A stretch of 64,000 nt of DNA from Sinorhizobium sojae CCBAU 05684 (GCF_002288525.1 NZ_CP023068.1:1302001-1366000); one strand, 5' to 3'. Numbered from the stretch's first letter, positions 44,813-54,144 are shown. Made by a program: numbers and translations. The notes: a model not told the origin generated them from the sequence alone.

Positions 44813-45496
44813 ATGCCGGAACGTGATGAGCTCCTCACTGAAATCGCACCGACGGGAGTCGTCCGAGCGGCGGTCAACATGTCGAATGCCGCACTTGTCC
44901 AACTCGATCAAGTGACAGGCGTTCTAACAGGGCCGAGCGCGCAGATCGCGATCGCACTTGCGGCAGAACTCGACTGCGGTTTGTCGCTGGTTCGATACGG
45001 ATCGGCCGCTGACATTCTTGCGGCTGCCGAAGGCAACGAGTGGGACGTTGCGTTCATTGCTTCTGATCCGTCACGTGCCGACAGGTTCTCCTTCTCGCCC
45101 CCCTATACCATGGTGACCGCCAGCTTTCTGGTGTCAGACAGTAGCCCGCTGGGCAGCGTCGAGCATATCGACGTCGAAGGGGTACGCATTGCCGCCGCCA
45201 GAACCGCTGCGTATACAAAGCAGCTTGAGCGACAGGTTAGAAATGCAATCCTCCTCCATACCGAGAATCCCGCATCCGCCCTGGACATGCTTGTATCCTC
45301 CCAGTGCGATGCGGCTGCGGGCTTGACCGAGTCCCTGTCACGTTTCTGCGAAGAGAATCCAGGTTTCCGCGTTGTTGAGGGGACATTCTCGAAAGTGCCT
45401 CAGGCGATCGCTGTGCATCGGAGGTGCGTTCACGCTTCAACCTTCCTGTCGGACTTCATCCAGCAGCATTGCAGTGCGGGTAAGCCGAGCAATTGA
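44813..45496 (+). CDS. Signal-less family 3 solute-binding-domain protein
   Basis: A 227-residue protein with the bacterial extracellular solute-binding family 3 fold: GVVRAAVNMSNAALVQLD, LDCGLSLVRYGSAADILAAA, WDVAFIASDPSRADRFSFSPPY and LERQVRNAILLHTENPASALDML. The N-terminus (MPERDELLTEIAPTG) has no signal peptide and no upstream frame supplies one convincingly. It follows the aldolase by 5 bp. It may be a cytoplasmic sensor or cyclohexadienyl-dehydratase-like enzyme, a fold-sharing enzyme that converts prephenate/arogenate, rather than a transporter part. Confidence 0.75.
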   Translation: MPERDELLTEIAPTGVVRAAVNMSNAALVQLDQVTGVLTGPSAQIAIALAAELDCGLSLVRYGSAADILAAAEGNEWDVAFIASDPSRADRFSFSPPYTMVTASFLVSDSSPLGSVEHIDVEGVRIAAARTAAYTKQLERQVRNAILLHTENPASALDMLVSSQCDAAAGLTESLSRFCEENPGFRVVEGTFSKVPQAIAVHRRCVHASTFLSDFIQQHCSAGKPSN

Positions 45497-45948
45497 AGCA
45501 GTTGGCGGGACATGGGGGGGAGCCAGGTCGAGGGGACGCGACACTTCCCCGAATAGTCAATTGGAATCCTCTTCCCTCTCATGCGTACCGACTCGGAAGT
45601 TCATGTTTCGTTGAGCCTTTGGGTACAATGTCAAGCAACTCTTATTCCTAAGGGTTGGCGGTGGCCGTGCCCTGGTTCATGGGCGTGGGCTTCGTGGTGC
45701 TGGCGCAGCAAGTCCTTGCCGCAGTCGTTGCCATTCGGCGTCCTGACGACCGCGTGGGATGTGCCCGCGCGTCGGCCACGCCCCGCCGCCGCCGCGAGCT
45801 AGTACGGGCCGGCACGAATGGCCGAAAGGTCCCGCTTAGCGGCCGATTCGCTCGTTCGCTCGAACTTCCGCTCCCCACCCACCCACGACGCGGATGAAGG
45901 CGAATTCGCGACCCAACGCTGTAGCGCAAGCGGGCGACAGCGAGGGAA
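45497..45948. other. About 450 bp without a convincing gene
   Basis: Only GC-rich frames without recognised domains are seen. Near the right end an ATG at 45894 (MKANSRP) lies in a frame different from the LacI gene and may be the displaced original start of that gene. Confidence 0.4.
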
Positions 45949-46917
45949 GTGGCGGATGTCGCCGGTGTCTCGAAGTGGACGGTCATACGGGCCTTCACGC
46001 CGGGCGCCTCGATCGCGGAGGAAAGCAAACGCAAGGTTCTCGAAGCGGCTGCGGCGCTCAACTACACTCCGAACCTGCTTGCCCGCAGCCTCGCGACCAA
46101 CTCCACCCATCAGGTGGCTGTGTTCGTCGATGATTTCGCCAATCCTCAGAAATTACCGTTCCTGGAGAAATTGACCGAACGACTGCAGGCCGAGGGGCTG
46201 GTCGCCGTGCTCATCAATATCAACACGCACTTCGACCATGTGCACGCATTGCTTCACGCTGACCAGCGCCAGGTCGATGCCGTCATCCTGTTCGGAACGG
46301 CGTTTCGCAGCGAGACGCTGAGCGATCTGCAATTGGGCCGGGGAACGCCCCCCATGTTCGTTCTGGCGAGAGACAGCCAGATCGAAGGCGTGCCGGCAGT
46401 CACATGTGATGCCGAACTGGCGCTACGGGAGATCGTCGATCACCTCTTCGAAAGAGGTTACCGGCGTCCGGGCTTCATGACAGGTGCGACCGTCCTGTCG
46501 ACAGCGCTTAGACGTCGGCAACATTTCGTCGATTTCTGGAAACATAAGGGTGTGAATGACGTCTCGGTGTTCTCGGCTGAGAAATACAGTGCCGAAGCCG
46601 GAGCCGAAGCCATCCGCAGCTATCTCGAGCAGACCGACGCCGCAGACCGGGTCGACGTCCTGATGTGCGAAAACGACATTCTGGCGCTCGGAGCGATGGA
46701 TGAAATCCGCGGCCGTTTCGGCTTGCGGGTCCCGGAAGACATGGCCGTCGTCGGCTTCGACAACTACGAGCTCTGCGGGTCGTCCGCCTACAGCCTCACA
46801 ACATATGATCAGCCGCGGCACGAGATGGTTCAGATAATCGTCGGGATGATCACGGGACGGCTGGAGCCCGAGACCGTGACACTGCCGGGCACCCTTATCG
46901 TGCGCAAGTCCACATGA
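45949..46917 (+). CDS. LacI-family regulator with a damaged 5' end
   Basis: A 322-residue frame. The helix-turn-helix starts at once (VADVAGVSKWTVIRAFTPGASIAEESKRKVLEAAAALNY), followed by the sugar-binding domain (VDAVILFGTAFRSE ... RGYRRPGFMTG ... VLMCENDILALGAMDEIRG ... VAVVGFDNYELCGS). The only in-frame start is a GTG inside helix 1; eight codons before it there is a TAG. Homologues have about six to ten more residues, so a point mutation or frameshift near 45915-45940 probably removed the normal start. Regulator of the adjacent isomerase gene by position. Confidence 0.7.
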   Translation: MADVAGVSKWTVIRAFTPGASIAEESKRKVLEAAAALNYTPNLLARSLATNSTHQVAVFVDDFANPQKLPFLEKLTERLQAEGLVAVLININTHFDHVHALLHADQRQVDAVILFGTAFRSETLSDLQLGRGTPPMFVLARDSQIEGVPAVTCDAELALREIVDHLFERGYRRPGFMTGATVLSTALRRRQHFVDFWKHKGVNDVSVFSAEKYSAEAGAEAIRSYLEQTDAADRVDVLMCENDILALGAMDEIRGRFGLRVPEDMAVVGFDNYELCGSSAYSLTTYDQPRHEMVQIIVGMITGRLEPETVTLPGTLIVRKST

Positions 46918-47000
46918 GCTGCCGTCATTGGCGAGACCGTCATCTCTTGGGCACGGCGAACACGCTGCCGCTCAAAGAAATCCACCATCCGGAGAACAAC

Positions 47001-47916
47001 ATGATCCCCCAGAAAGCCATCACTTTGCCCGCCGGCTTGCGTCTTGCCGTCGGTCCGCTGTCATGGGCCAACGACGTGCTTGAGGACCCTGGCGCCGACA
47101 TCTCGCTCGAGACATGCCTGAGCGACGCAGCCGAGACCGGTTACCAAGGCGTCGAACTCGGACGGAAATTCCCACGAGATGCCGCAACATTGCGACCGCT
47201 TCTTGCAAGCCATGGCCTCGCCTTGGCGTCCGTCTGGCATTCGGGAGAACTGGCTGAACGCGGCGTCGGCGAAGAAATGAAAGCCGTTGCCCGCCATGCC
47301 GAACTTCTGCGCGAGATGGAGTGCAAGGTCATGGCCTATGGCGAGGTCGCGATGATGACACCAGGATCGCCGCTCGATGCACCGATGTCTGAGCGGTTGA
47401 CCATGCCGAAGACGGAGGTAGTCGCCTATGCCGCCCGGCTCACCGAGTTCGCCAAGCGTCTGGCGGGCGAGTACGATCTCAAACTTGCCTATCACCATCA
47501 CCTGATGATGGTGGCAGAGACATTCGATGAGATTTCGGACATTTTTGGCAGAACGGGGGAGGAAGCCGGCCTGCTTCTCGACACTGGACATGCTGTCGCC
47601 GGCGGCTTTGATTATACCCGCTTGATCGAGCGCTTCGGGGATCGCATCGTCCACATCCATCTGAAGGACGTCCGTGGCCCGGTGCTTCCAAAACGTTCGG
47701 GCGTGTGACCTGAGCTTCAATGTCGGCGTGCGAAGCGGCATGTTCACTGTGCCCGGCGACGGCATTGTCCATTTCGACCCGATTGCCCGCTTTGTCCGGG
47801 AAAACGGCTACCGCGGGTGGCTGGTGGTCGAAGCCGAGCAGGACCCTGCACTAGCCCCGCCGCGGCCGGCCGTCGCCCGCGCTTTCGACCATATCCGGGG
47901 CGTCTTTACTGTCTGA
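47001..47916 (+). pseudogene. Inosose dehydratase/MocC-IolE-like isomerase with a frameshift
   Basis: TIM-barrel protein of the IolE/MocC family. The first frame (LRLAVGPLSWANDVLED, GYQGVELGRKFP, KLAYHHHLMMV, LLLDTGHAVAGG, HIHLKDVRGPVL) ends at 47708. An extra C near 47691 shifts the reading; the next frame continues NVRACDLSFNVGVRSGMFTVPGDG ... VEAEQDPALAPP to 47916, exactly the expected C-terminus. GGAGAA precedes the ATG at 47001. The damage is recent, as both halves remain well conserved. It could be a sequencing error. Confidence 0.8.
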
Positions 47917-48101
47917 ACGCATCTTGCCTATGGTGGGGGTTCGTCTCGGCGGCCCAACGACGGCATCCGGCGCTTTCTTTCGTTCATGCATCCCGCAGCG
48001 AAATTAAGCTCTCCACCCCTTGCGGTCATAGGGGACGAGGACCGGGAATGGCTCGATTGAGCCCGAAAACGACTTTCCAGCCACGGTTCACGAACGACCG
48101 C
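47917..48101. other. Flank of the IS256-type insertion, no gene recognised
   Basis: Contains the left copy of the 8-bp target duplication (ACGACCGC, 48094-48101). No coding feature is supported here or in the matching right flank (50784-50886). Confidence 0.4.
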
Positions 48102-48425
48102 GATCGTGTCCCGTGAGGTGGTGTAGGTCGCGGCTGATGGCCGTGCTTTCCGACATAGAGCCGGAGGGATATCAGCGGGCCACAGCGGGCAGACTGATTT
48201 GCGGATCATCGCTCATTTGCGCCATGGTCTCAAGTGTCAGGTACCGGGCGCGTTGGACGGCCAATTCGTCATTCTGTTCGAGCAGCAGTGCGCCGACGAG
48301 ACGGACGATGGCTTCGTCGTTGGGAAAGATGCAAACGACCTCGGTGCGTCGCTTTCCGATGCGCATGAAGGCCTCAAGGCGGCTGTCACCAAGGTTCTCA
48401 GCGCCACCTGGCAAAGATGCCGGGT

Positions 48426-49922
48426 GGGGCTGTTGAAGAACCAATCGTCGGCGGAGCTATGCGGAAGCCACCGACAAGCCAATTCCAAAAACTTTCCTTT
48501 GCCTGAAGGGATGTCGGGCTGAACTGGTAGCTTCTTGGCTGTACACGAACAGCAAAATTGACAGAAAAGCACTCGCCAGTCGTTTCAAGTTGACTGCCGC
48601 AGCCGTCAGATAGGCTTGGATTTTCATATTTATGAGGCCGCGCCGGATCGCTCTCGATAGCCCGTGCCAAGTCTTCGCTTCGCCGTGATATCCCTCTGAG
48701 CGCCAGCGGTGACGCTGGTACAAAGCTCGGTCCTCGTCCGACCATCGTTCTCTTCGGCGACGAGCTCGCAGGAGTGCCGGATAGTCATCGCCGAGCACTA
48801 CCGCCTTGTTCACACGGCCATTGGAAAGGCAAAGTCGCGCCAGATCGCAGTGCCGACAGTCGGCCGCGCGAGATGTAAAGAAGCGCCCATGTTTAACGGC
48901 ACGGCCCGCCTTCAGCATCTTGCCACGCGGACATTTAAGGGTGTCGTGCTTGGCGTCATAACGAAAGCGGCGCATAGGCACAGGGCTACGGATTGGCTCT
49001 GCCTTTGCCGGAATAACCGCTTCGATCGCGCGTTGCTCCATTCCTGCGAACACCTTAGCATACGCATAGCCGGCGTCGGCCGTTGCCGTTTTGATTATCG
49101 TGCCGGTCATCGCGGCGACCGCGTCGAGACGACTGAGTATGACTTGCCCCTCATTAATCTCGCCTGTGGTGACCTCCACATCTAAAATTACGCCGCAAGC
49201 ATCATCCACCACGGCATGTTGCTTGTAGGCCGGCTCCAGTCTCCGATTACGCCCGTTGGTCGCCATGGACGCGTCAGGGTCGGTGACGCAGACTTTCTTG
49301 TATTTGCCTGTTTTGCGGCTTTTTCGTTCGCTCTCAGCGGCTTCGTTGGCGTCGGTGACCGCATCTATATGGCGGACCGCAAGACTTTCCCAACTGACGT
49401 CGGCCCGAATGAGTGAGGCGTCGACATGAACGACCTCACCCTTGGCGACTTTGGCCGCTACGCAGACCTTTACCGTCCGCTCAAAGATAGTTCGGAAACG
49501 TTCTGCACCCCAGCGCTGACGGATACGGGTCAACGACGAATGGTCCGGGAGAGCTTCGTGCAGACCGAAGCCGATAAACCAGCGAATAGCGATGTTTACC
49601 TGAGCCTCGCGCATCAGCCGACGGTCATGGACAATTCCGAGAAGAAAGCCTGCAAGCATCAGCCGGACTGCTACTTCCGGGTCGATGCCGGGTCGGCCGA
49701 AGCCCGCCGCATAAAGCTCAGCCACCTCCTCGTGTAGCCAGGAGAGGTCGAGAACTCGATCGACCTTTACCAATACGTGATCGTCAGGGACCAGATCCCG
49801 AAGCGAGCCGCACATGTACAGTTCAAGCTGATCGCGTTCCTTACGGCCGAGCATCGTGGAGGCTCCAGAGAATCAACGACTGCTCAATTGAATCAGATAC
49901 ATAGCACTTCTTCAACAGCCCC
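48426..49922 (-). mobile_element. IS1182-family insertion sequence nested in the IS256 element
   Basis: A 1,497-bp element bounded by inverted repeats GGGGCTGTTGAAGAA (48426 on, and on the minus strand from 49922). A 5-bp repeat CGGGT flanks it (48421-48425 and 49923-49927); removing the element and one copy restores the IS256 transposase codons for Cys-Arg-Val-His-Phe. It carries one intact transposase gene. Confidence 0.88.
48457..49854 (-). CDS. IS1182-family transposase
   Basis: A 465-residue DDE transposase that appears intact. The N-terminal DUF772-type domain is seen ([34 protein letters not shown]). The catalytic region includes [29 protein letters not shown] and the final Glu in [17 protein letters not shown] Cys-rich segment ([12 protein letters not shown]) is typical of the family. 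It begins 68 bp inside the right end of the element, so the element may still be mobile. Confidence 0.92.
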   Translation of the reverse strand: MLGRKERDQLELYMCGSLRDLVPDDHVLVKVDRVLDLSWLHEEVAELYAAGFGRPGIDPEVAVRLMLAGFLLGIVHDRRLMREAQVNIAIRWFIGFGLHEALPDHSSLTRIRQRWGAERFRTIFERTVKVCVAAKVAKGEVVHVDASLIRADVSWESLAVRHIDAVTDANEAAESERKSRKTGKYKKVCVTDPDASMATNGRNRRLEPAYKQHAVVDDACGVILDVEVTTGEINEGQVILSRLDAVAAMTGTIIKTATADAGYAYAKVFAGMEQRAIEAVIPAKAEPIRSPVPMRRFRYDAKHDTLKCPRGKMLKAGRAVKHGRFFTSRAADCRHCDLARLCLSNGRVNKAVVLGDDYPALLRARRRRERWSDEDRALYQRHRWRSEGYHGEAKTWHGLSRAIRRGLINMKIQAYLTAAAVNLKRLASAFLSILLFVYSQEATSSARHPFRQRKVFGIGLSVASA

Positions 49923-50886
49923 CGGGTCCACTTCATGAGAAACGTTCTGGCGCATGCCGGCAAGAGCGGCCGGCGGGTCGTCTCCGCCTTCATCGCAACG
50001 ACGAGCTTCACACCGCGCAATCCTCGGCGGGTCAGCCGGCGCAGGAACTCCGTCCAGATCGGCTCGGCTTCGGACGTGCCGACTTCCATGCCCAGAACCT
50101 CACGCCGGCCGTCGCTGTTGACGCCGACGGCGATGATGACGGCAACGGAAACGATGCGCCCGCCGCGGCGGACCTTCAGATAGGTGGCATCGATCCAGAT
50201 GTAGGGCCAGTCACCTTCAATCAGCCTGTCGAGGAACGCCTTCACCTTGACGTCGATCTCCTCGCATAGCCGCGACACCTGGCTCTTGGAGATACCGCTC
50301 ATGCCCATGGCCTTGACCAGATCATCAACCGAGCGCGTCGAGATGCCCTGAATGTAGGCTTCCTGAATGACGGCCGTCAGAGCCTTCTCCGCCATTCGAC
50401 GCGGCTCTAGAAAGCTTGGGAAATAGCTGCCCTTGCGCAGCTTCGGAATGCGCAGCTCGACGGTTCCGGCGCGCGTCTCCCAATCGCGGTCACGGTAGCC
50501 GTTGCGCTGGGCGAGCCGCATCGGGCTCTTCTCACGAAACCAGCACCGGTCGCGCCGCCAACCTCCAGCTCCATCAACCGCTCGGCCGCAAAGCCGATCA
50601 TCTCGCGCAACAAATCCGCATCGGCGCTCTTCTCAACAAGCGAGCGCACGTTCATCATGTCATTGGTCATCGATGATCTTTCCATCAGGCTGGTCTTGAA
50701 CAACCCGACCCTTAAATGGAAAACACTGATGGCCGCCTAAACCTCGGGACCTACACCACCGGATGGGACACGATCACGACCGCTGTGCGCCCGGTGGTGG
50801 ACGTTGAAACAATAGTTGGTAATGCTTGAAAGCGGATGTTCTACTTCGGCTCCTGGTGGAATGGATTGCAAGGACCAGAATACAGG

Positions 50887-51780
50887 CTACCTGTCCTGCC
50901 ACCGCTCCATCATCATCGTGTAGAAGCGTTCTGCCGATGGGGAGAGGGTTGCCCCTACGCGTCGAACGAGTCCCACCGTTCGGGTCACGACCGGATCGAC
51001 TAACGGCCTAATTGCAATTGTTGGGTGGTCTCCGAGCGGCAGGGACATGCGCGGCAGTGCCGCAATTCCAAGACCCGCTTCGACTAGACCCAGCGATGTC
51101 GATAGGTGTTGGACCTCGTAGAACCATTTTGGCCGGATGCCGGCTCGGCCGAGGCCGAGGTCGATGATTAGACGGTTGCCGCTCGATCGTCCGACCGTGA
51201 TGAAGCGATGGCTTGCCAGGTCTCGCCAGGTGACCGATGGGCGCGTCGCAAGCTCGTGGTCCGTGCGGCAGGCGAGCATGAACGGTTCTTCGACCAAAGG
51301 CGCGAACATGACATCGGGATCGTCGGCGCCAAGCAAGGTGATCCCGAAATCTACCTCGCGCTTCAGCACGCTTTGCAGCACCTCGTTCGCGCCGTCGTCA
51401 ACGATGCGGATGCGGATAGCCGGATAGGCCTGGTTGAAGGCGCGCACCACGTCGGGCAGGAAGTAGTACGCGGCCGTGGGGATACAGGCGATACTGACGA
51501 GTCCCGACCGCCTCTCGGCGATCTCGCGCACTGACAGGAGCGAGGACTCGAAGTCGTCAAGGAGCCGCCGTGCCCGGCCTAGAAAGTCGCGACCGACCAC
51601 CGTGAGCTCGACCCGGCGGGTGGTCCGCTCGAGCAGCGTGACGCCAAGTGCGGCCTCCAGTTTCTGTATTCGGCGAGTTAGCGCGGGCTGCGAGAGGTGG
51701 ATGCTCTCGGCTGCGGCTCCGAAATTGCGCATCTCGGCGGTCGCAACGAAGGCGCTAAGGTCCTCTAAATCAATGTTCAT
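50887..51780 (-). CDS. LysR-family transcriptional regulator
   Basis: A 297-residue LysR regulator. The HTH is NIDLEDLSAFVATAEMRNFGAAAESIHLSQPALTRRIQKLE, and the effector domain shows SIACIPTAAYYFLPDVVRAFNQAYP and GLGIAALPRMSLPLGD. ATG 51780 is the family start; a GTG three codons earlier is less likely. It is divergent from the tautomerase/TTT operon, the normal layout for LysR and its target; an inverted repeat at 51800-51821 is the probable binding site. Confidence 0.93.
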   Translation of the reverse strand: MNIDLEDLSAFVATAEMRNFGAAAESIHLSQPALTRRIQKLEAALGVTLLERTTRRVELTVVGRDFLGRARRLLDDFESSLLSVREIAERRSGLVSIACIPTAAYYFLPDVVRAFNQAYPAIRIRIVDDGANEVLQSVLKREVDFGITLLGADDPDVMFAPLVEEPFMLACRTDHELATRPSVTWRDLASHRFITVGRSSGNRLIIDLGLGRAGIRPKWFYEVQHLSTSLGLVEAGLGIAALPRMSLPLGDHPTIAIRPLVDPVVTRTVGLVRRVGATLSPSAERFYTMMMERWQDR

Positions 51781-51799
51781 GTTCACCACGCATTAATAA

Positions 51800-51821
51800 G
51801 TGTGAAAAATGCATTTCACAC
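51800..51821. promoter_or_regulatory. Inverted repeat between LysR and tautomerase genes, candidate LysR site
   Basis: GTGTGAAA-aatgca-TTTCACAC, perfect 8-bp arms, contains the T-N11-A pattern favoured by LysR proteins. It lies 19 bp from the LysR start and 67 bp from the tautomerase start, in the shared 108-bp promoter region. Confidence 0.6.
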
Positions 51822-51888
51822 AATAGAACTCGAATGGCAAGCCTCTTTCCAACGGTCGGCACACCGGCCGATAGGAGGAGGACCACCG

Positions 51889-52968
51889 ATGAACAAGATT
51901 CCTTGCGTCCTGATGCGCGGCGGCACATCTCGCGGTCCATTCTTTCTCGCCTCTGACCTTCCGGCCGATCCTGCTGTGCGCGATGCGACCCTGATCTCGG
52001 CCCTCGGTTCGGGACATCCCCTGCAGATCGACGGCATTGGCGGCGGCAATCCCCTGACCAGCAAAGTAGCTGTCGTCGGCCCGGGCTCGGTACCGGGTGC
52101 CGATGTCGATTATCTCTTCGCCCAAGTGAACGTGGAGCGGGCGCTCGTCGATACCGCACCGAATTGCGGAAACATGCTTGCTGCCGTCGGGCCCTTCGCG
52201 ATCGAATGCGGCCTCGTCGCCGTGGCCGATCCCCTGACACGGCTTGTCATCCACAACGTCAACACCGGCAAGCTGATCGAGGCCACGGTAGAAACCCCAA
52301 ACAGGCGGGTCACGTATGACGGCGCAACGACCATCGCGGGTGTGCCGGGGACCGCCGCGCCGATCCGGCTCGCGTTCCTCGATGCCGCCGGGTCCAAGAC
52401 GGGGAAGTTCCTGCCCAGCGGTCGGGCCCGGGATGTGCTCGACGGCCAAGAGGTCAGCCTGATCGACATGGCCGTCGCGGCGATGCTTGCCGATGCGCAG
52501 AGCTTCGGCAAGAGCGGCGGCGAACGCCCGGCCGAACTCGACGCCGACCGCGCCTTCATGGCCCGGCTCGAGCAGGTCAGACTCCTTTCCGGCAAAGCCA
52601 TGGGTCTTGGCGATGTCTCGGGCCTCGTGGTGCCGAAGCCGATCCTGGTGTCGCCGCCTGAGGCCGGGGGGACGATCCGTGCCCGCTATTTTGTGCCGCA
52701 CGCCTGCCACACGGCGGTCGCCGTGACCGGCGCCGTTTGCATCGCCGCGGCCTGCTGCACCCCCGGAACGGTTGCCCATGCCGTCGCCGATCTGCCCGGG
52801 CCCGACGCCAGCGGACGGCGGATGCTTCAGATCGAGCATCCCTCGGGCTCCACGCCGATCGAGATCGAGCAGGACCTCGTCACGGGCGAGATTGCCCGTG
52901 TCTCGTTAATCCGTACCGCAAGGCGGATCTTTGAAGGTATCGTGCATGTCCGCGATACCGCTGCCTGA
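51889..52968 (+). CDS. PrpF/GalD-family tautomerase (4-oxalomesaconate tautomerase-like)
   Basis: A 359-residue PrpF-fold isomerase. Family motifs are PCVLMRGGTSRGPFF, QIDGIGGGNPLTSKVAVV, VDTAPNCGNMLAAVGPFA (active-site Cys region) and GKAMGLGD. Length and the P-S-G-S (HPSGST) end match GalD, which tautomerises 4-oxalomesaconate in gallate/protocatechuate 4,5-cleavage. Related PrpF proteins isomerise 2-methylaconitate or aconitate. A strong AGGAGGAGG site lies upstream. It is co-transcribed with a tricarboxylate-type transporter, so a tri- or dicarboxylate substrate fits. Confidence 0.87.
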   Translation: MNKIPCVLMRGGTSRGPFFLASDLPADPAVRDATLISALGSGHPLQIDGIGGGNPLTSKVAVVGPGSVPGADVDYLFAQVNVERALVDTAPNCGNMLAAVGPFAIECGLVAVADPLTRLVIHNVNTGKLIEATVETPNRRVTYDGATTIAGVPGTAAPIRLAFLDAAGSKTGKFLPSGRARDVLDGQEVSLIDMAVAAMLADAQSFGKSGGERPAELDADRAFMARLEQVRLLSGKAMGLGDVSGLVVPKPILVSPPEAGGTIRARYFVPHACHTAVAVTGAVCIAAACCTPGTVAHAVADLPGPDASGRRMLQIEHPSGSTPIEIEQDLVTGEIARVSLIRTARRIFEGIVHVRDTAA

Positions 52969-52995
52969 CCCATGCCTACCAAGGAGGAGAAAACT

Positions 52996-54084
52996 GTGAG
53001 CATTCTGAAAACAATTACCCTTCGCGCCGCGCTTGTCTGCGCGACCGCCCTCGGCCTCGTCGCAGCGCCGGTATTCGCGCAGGACTTCAGCGGCAAGAAC
53101 ATCGAATGGACGATCCCGTTCGGCGTCGGCGGCGGAACCGACGTCTGGGCGCGCTTCTTCGCTCCGCAGTTCAGCAAAAGCCTTCCAGGCAACCCCAACG
53201 TCGTCGTGCTGAACGTGCCCGGCGGCGGCTCGATCACCGGCGCGAACCAGTTTGCCGCCCGTGCCGGGTCGGACGGGCTCGAGGTCCTCGGCACCTCGGC
53301 ATCGACCCAGTTCCCGGCGATCCTCGGCGACCCGCGCGTCCGGTACGACTATGCGAAATGGACTGCTGTCCTCGCCTCGCCCACCGGCGGGGTGGTCTAT
53401 GTCTCGCCACAATACGGCGTGACCGGCCCGGCCGACATCGAGGCTCTGCGGACCGCCGAGATCCGCTTCGCGGCACAAAGCGCGACAGGGCTCGAGATGC
53501 CGGTTCTCCTGGCCTTCGAGATGCTGGGCCTGAACATCCGGCCGGTCTTTGGCATGGAAAGCCGTGGCGCCGGGCGGCTCGCTTTCGAGCGCGGCGAGGC
53601 CGGGATCGATTTCCAAACCACGCCCGCCTACCTTAGCAGCGTGGCTCCGCTGGTTGAGGCGGGCAAGGCGGTGCCGCTCTTCGCGCTCGGCGTGGTCAGT
53701 GCCGATGGCAGCGTTTCGCGCGATCCGTCCTTCCCGGACCTGCCGACCTTCGTTGAGTTCTTTGAACAGGCGACGGGGGCTGCCCCGGAGGGTCAGTCCT
53801 ACGAAGCTTGGCAGTCGCTGATGCTCGCCGGCTTCTCGCTGCAGAAGATGATGGTCCTGCCGCGGGATGTCCCGGCAGACATCATCGCCGCCTATGGTGC
53901 CGCCGCCCAAGCGATCGTCGACGCCCCCGATTTCCGTGAACGGGCGGGCGAGGAACTCGGCGTCTACGTCCAGCTGGTGGGGGCAGAGGCCGACGCCGCC
54001 CTGACCAAGGCGCTGCAGATCGACCCTGCGGTCCGGGAATACCTCGTCAATTGGTTGAGAGAAGAGTTCGACGTCAGCCTCTGA
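52996..54084 (+). CDS. Tripartite tricarboxylate transporter substrate-binding protein (TctC family)
   Basis: A 362-residue Bug/TctC-type periplasmic receptor. A GTG start at 52996 is preferred because AAGGAGGAG lies just before it; the ATG at 52972 would put that site inside the gene. The signal peptide ends at PVFAQ (about residue 29). IEWTIPFGVGGGTDVWARFF and NVPGGGSITGANQFAARAG are the ligand-loop motifs. It feeds the fused permease downstream. Confidence 0.87.
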   Translation: MSILKTITLRAALVCATALGLVAAPVFAQDFSGKNIEWTIPFGVGGGTDVWARFFAPQFSKSLPGNPNVVVLNVPGGGSITGANQFAARAGSDGLEVLGTSASTQFPAILGDPRVRYDYAKWTAVLASPTGGVVYVSPQYGVTGPADIEALRTAEIRFAAQSATGLEMPVLLAFEMLGLNIRPVFGMESRGAGRLAFERGEAGIDFQTTPAYLSSVAPLVEAGKAVPLFALGVVSADGSVSRDPSFPDLPTFVEFFEQATGAAPEGQSYEAWQSLMLAGFSLQKMMVLPRDVPADIIAAYGAAAQAIVDAPDFRERAGEELGVYVQLVGAEADAALTKALQIDPAVREYLVNWLREEFDVSL

Positions 54085-54144
54085 CATCCCATCGGCGGGT
54101 CCTCGAGGAGGTCCCGCCGACATCTATCCAACGGGAGGAAAAAC

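Larger units (their letters stand above)
48172..50670 (-). pseudogene. IS256-family (Mutator-type) transposase, broken
   Basis: Minus-strand pieces: [20 protein letters not shown]; after a lost G near 50530, [20 protein letters not shown] through [17 protein letters not shown] to GLRGVKLVV at about 50000; and the C-terminal KRRTEVVCIFPNDEAIVRLV through DDPQISLPAVAR at 48172-48354. Between them, on the plus strand, lie SDAHEGLKAAVTKVLSATWQ (48355 on) and [20 protein letters not shown] (to about 50000), which belong in the middle of the same protein but are inverted. A further 60-70 codons of the normal protein are missing. Confidence 0.88.
48102..50775 (-). mobile_element. IS256-family insertion sequence, disrupted by a nested IS and rearranged
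   Basis: The ends are inverted repeats: GATCGTGTCCC-N4-GGTGGTGTAGGTC at the left from 48102, and its match read on the minus strand from 50775. An exact 8-bp direct repeat, ACGACCGC, flanks them (48094-48101 and 50776-50783), the size expected for IS256-family transposition. Inside, the transposase gene is in pieces because of a frameshift, a nested IS1182-type element, an inversion and a deletion. The element cannot move on its own. Confidence 0.88.

Noticed and set aside
48199..48522. Plus-strand frame across the left end of the nested IS
   Set aside because: Only about 24 codons are meaningful (inverted transposase piece); the rest is antisense of the IS256 C-terminus and the IS1182 end.
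49935..50183. Short plus-strand gene starting [14 protein letters not shown]
   Set aside because: It is the inverted piece of the IS256 transposase followed by antisense sequence, not a gene.
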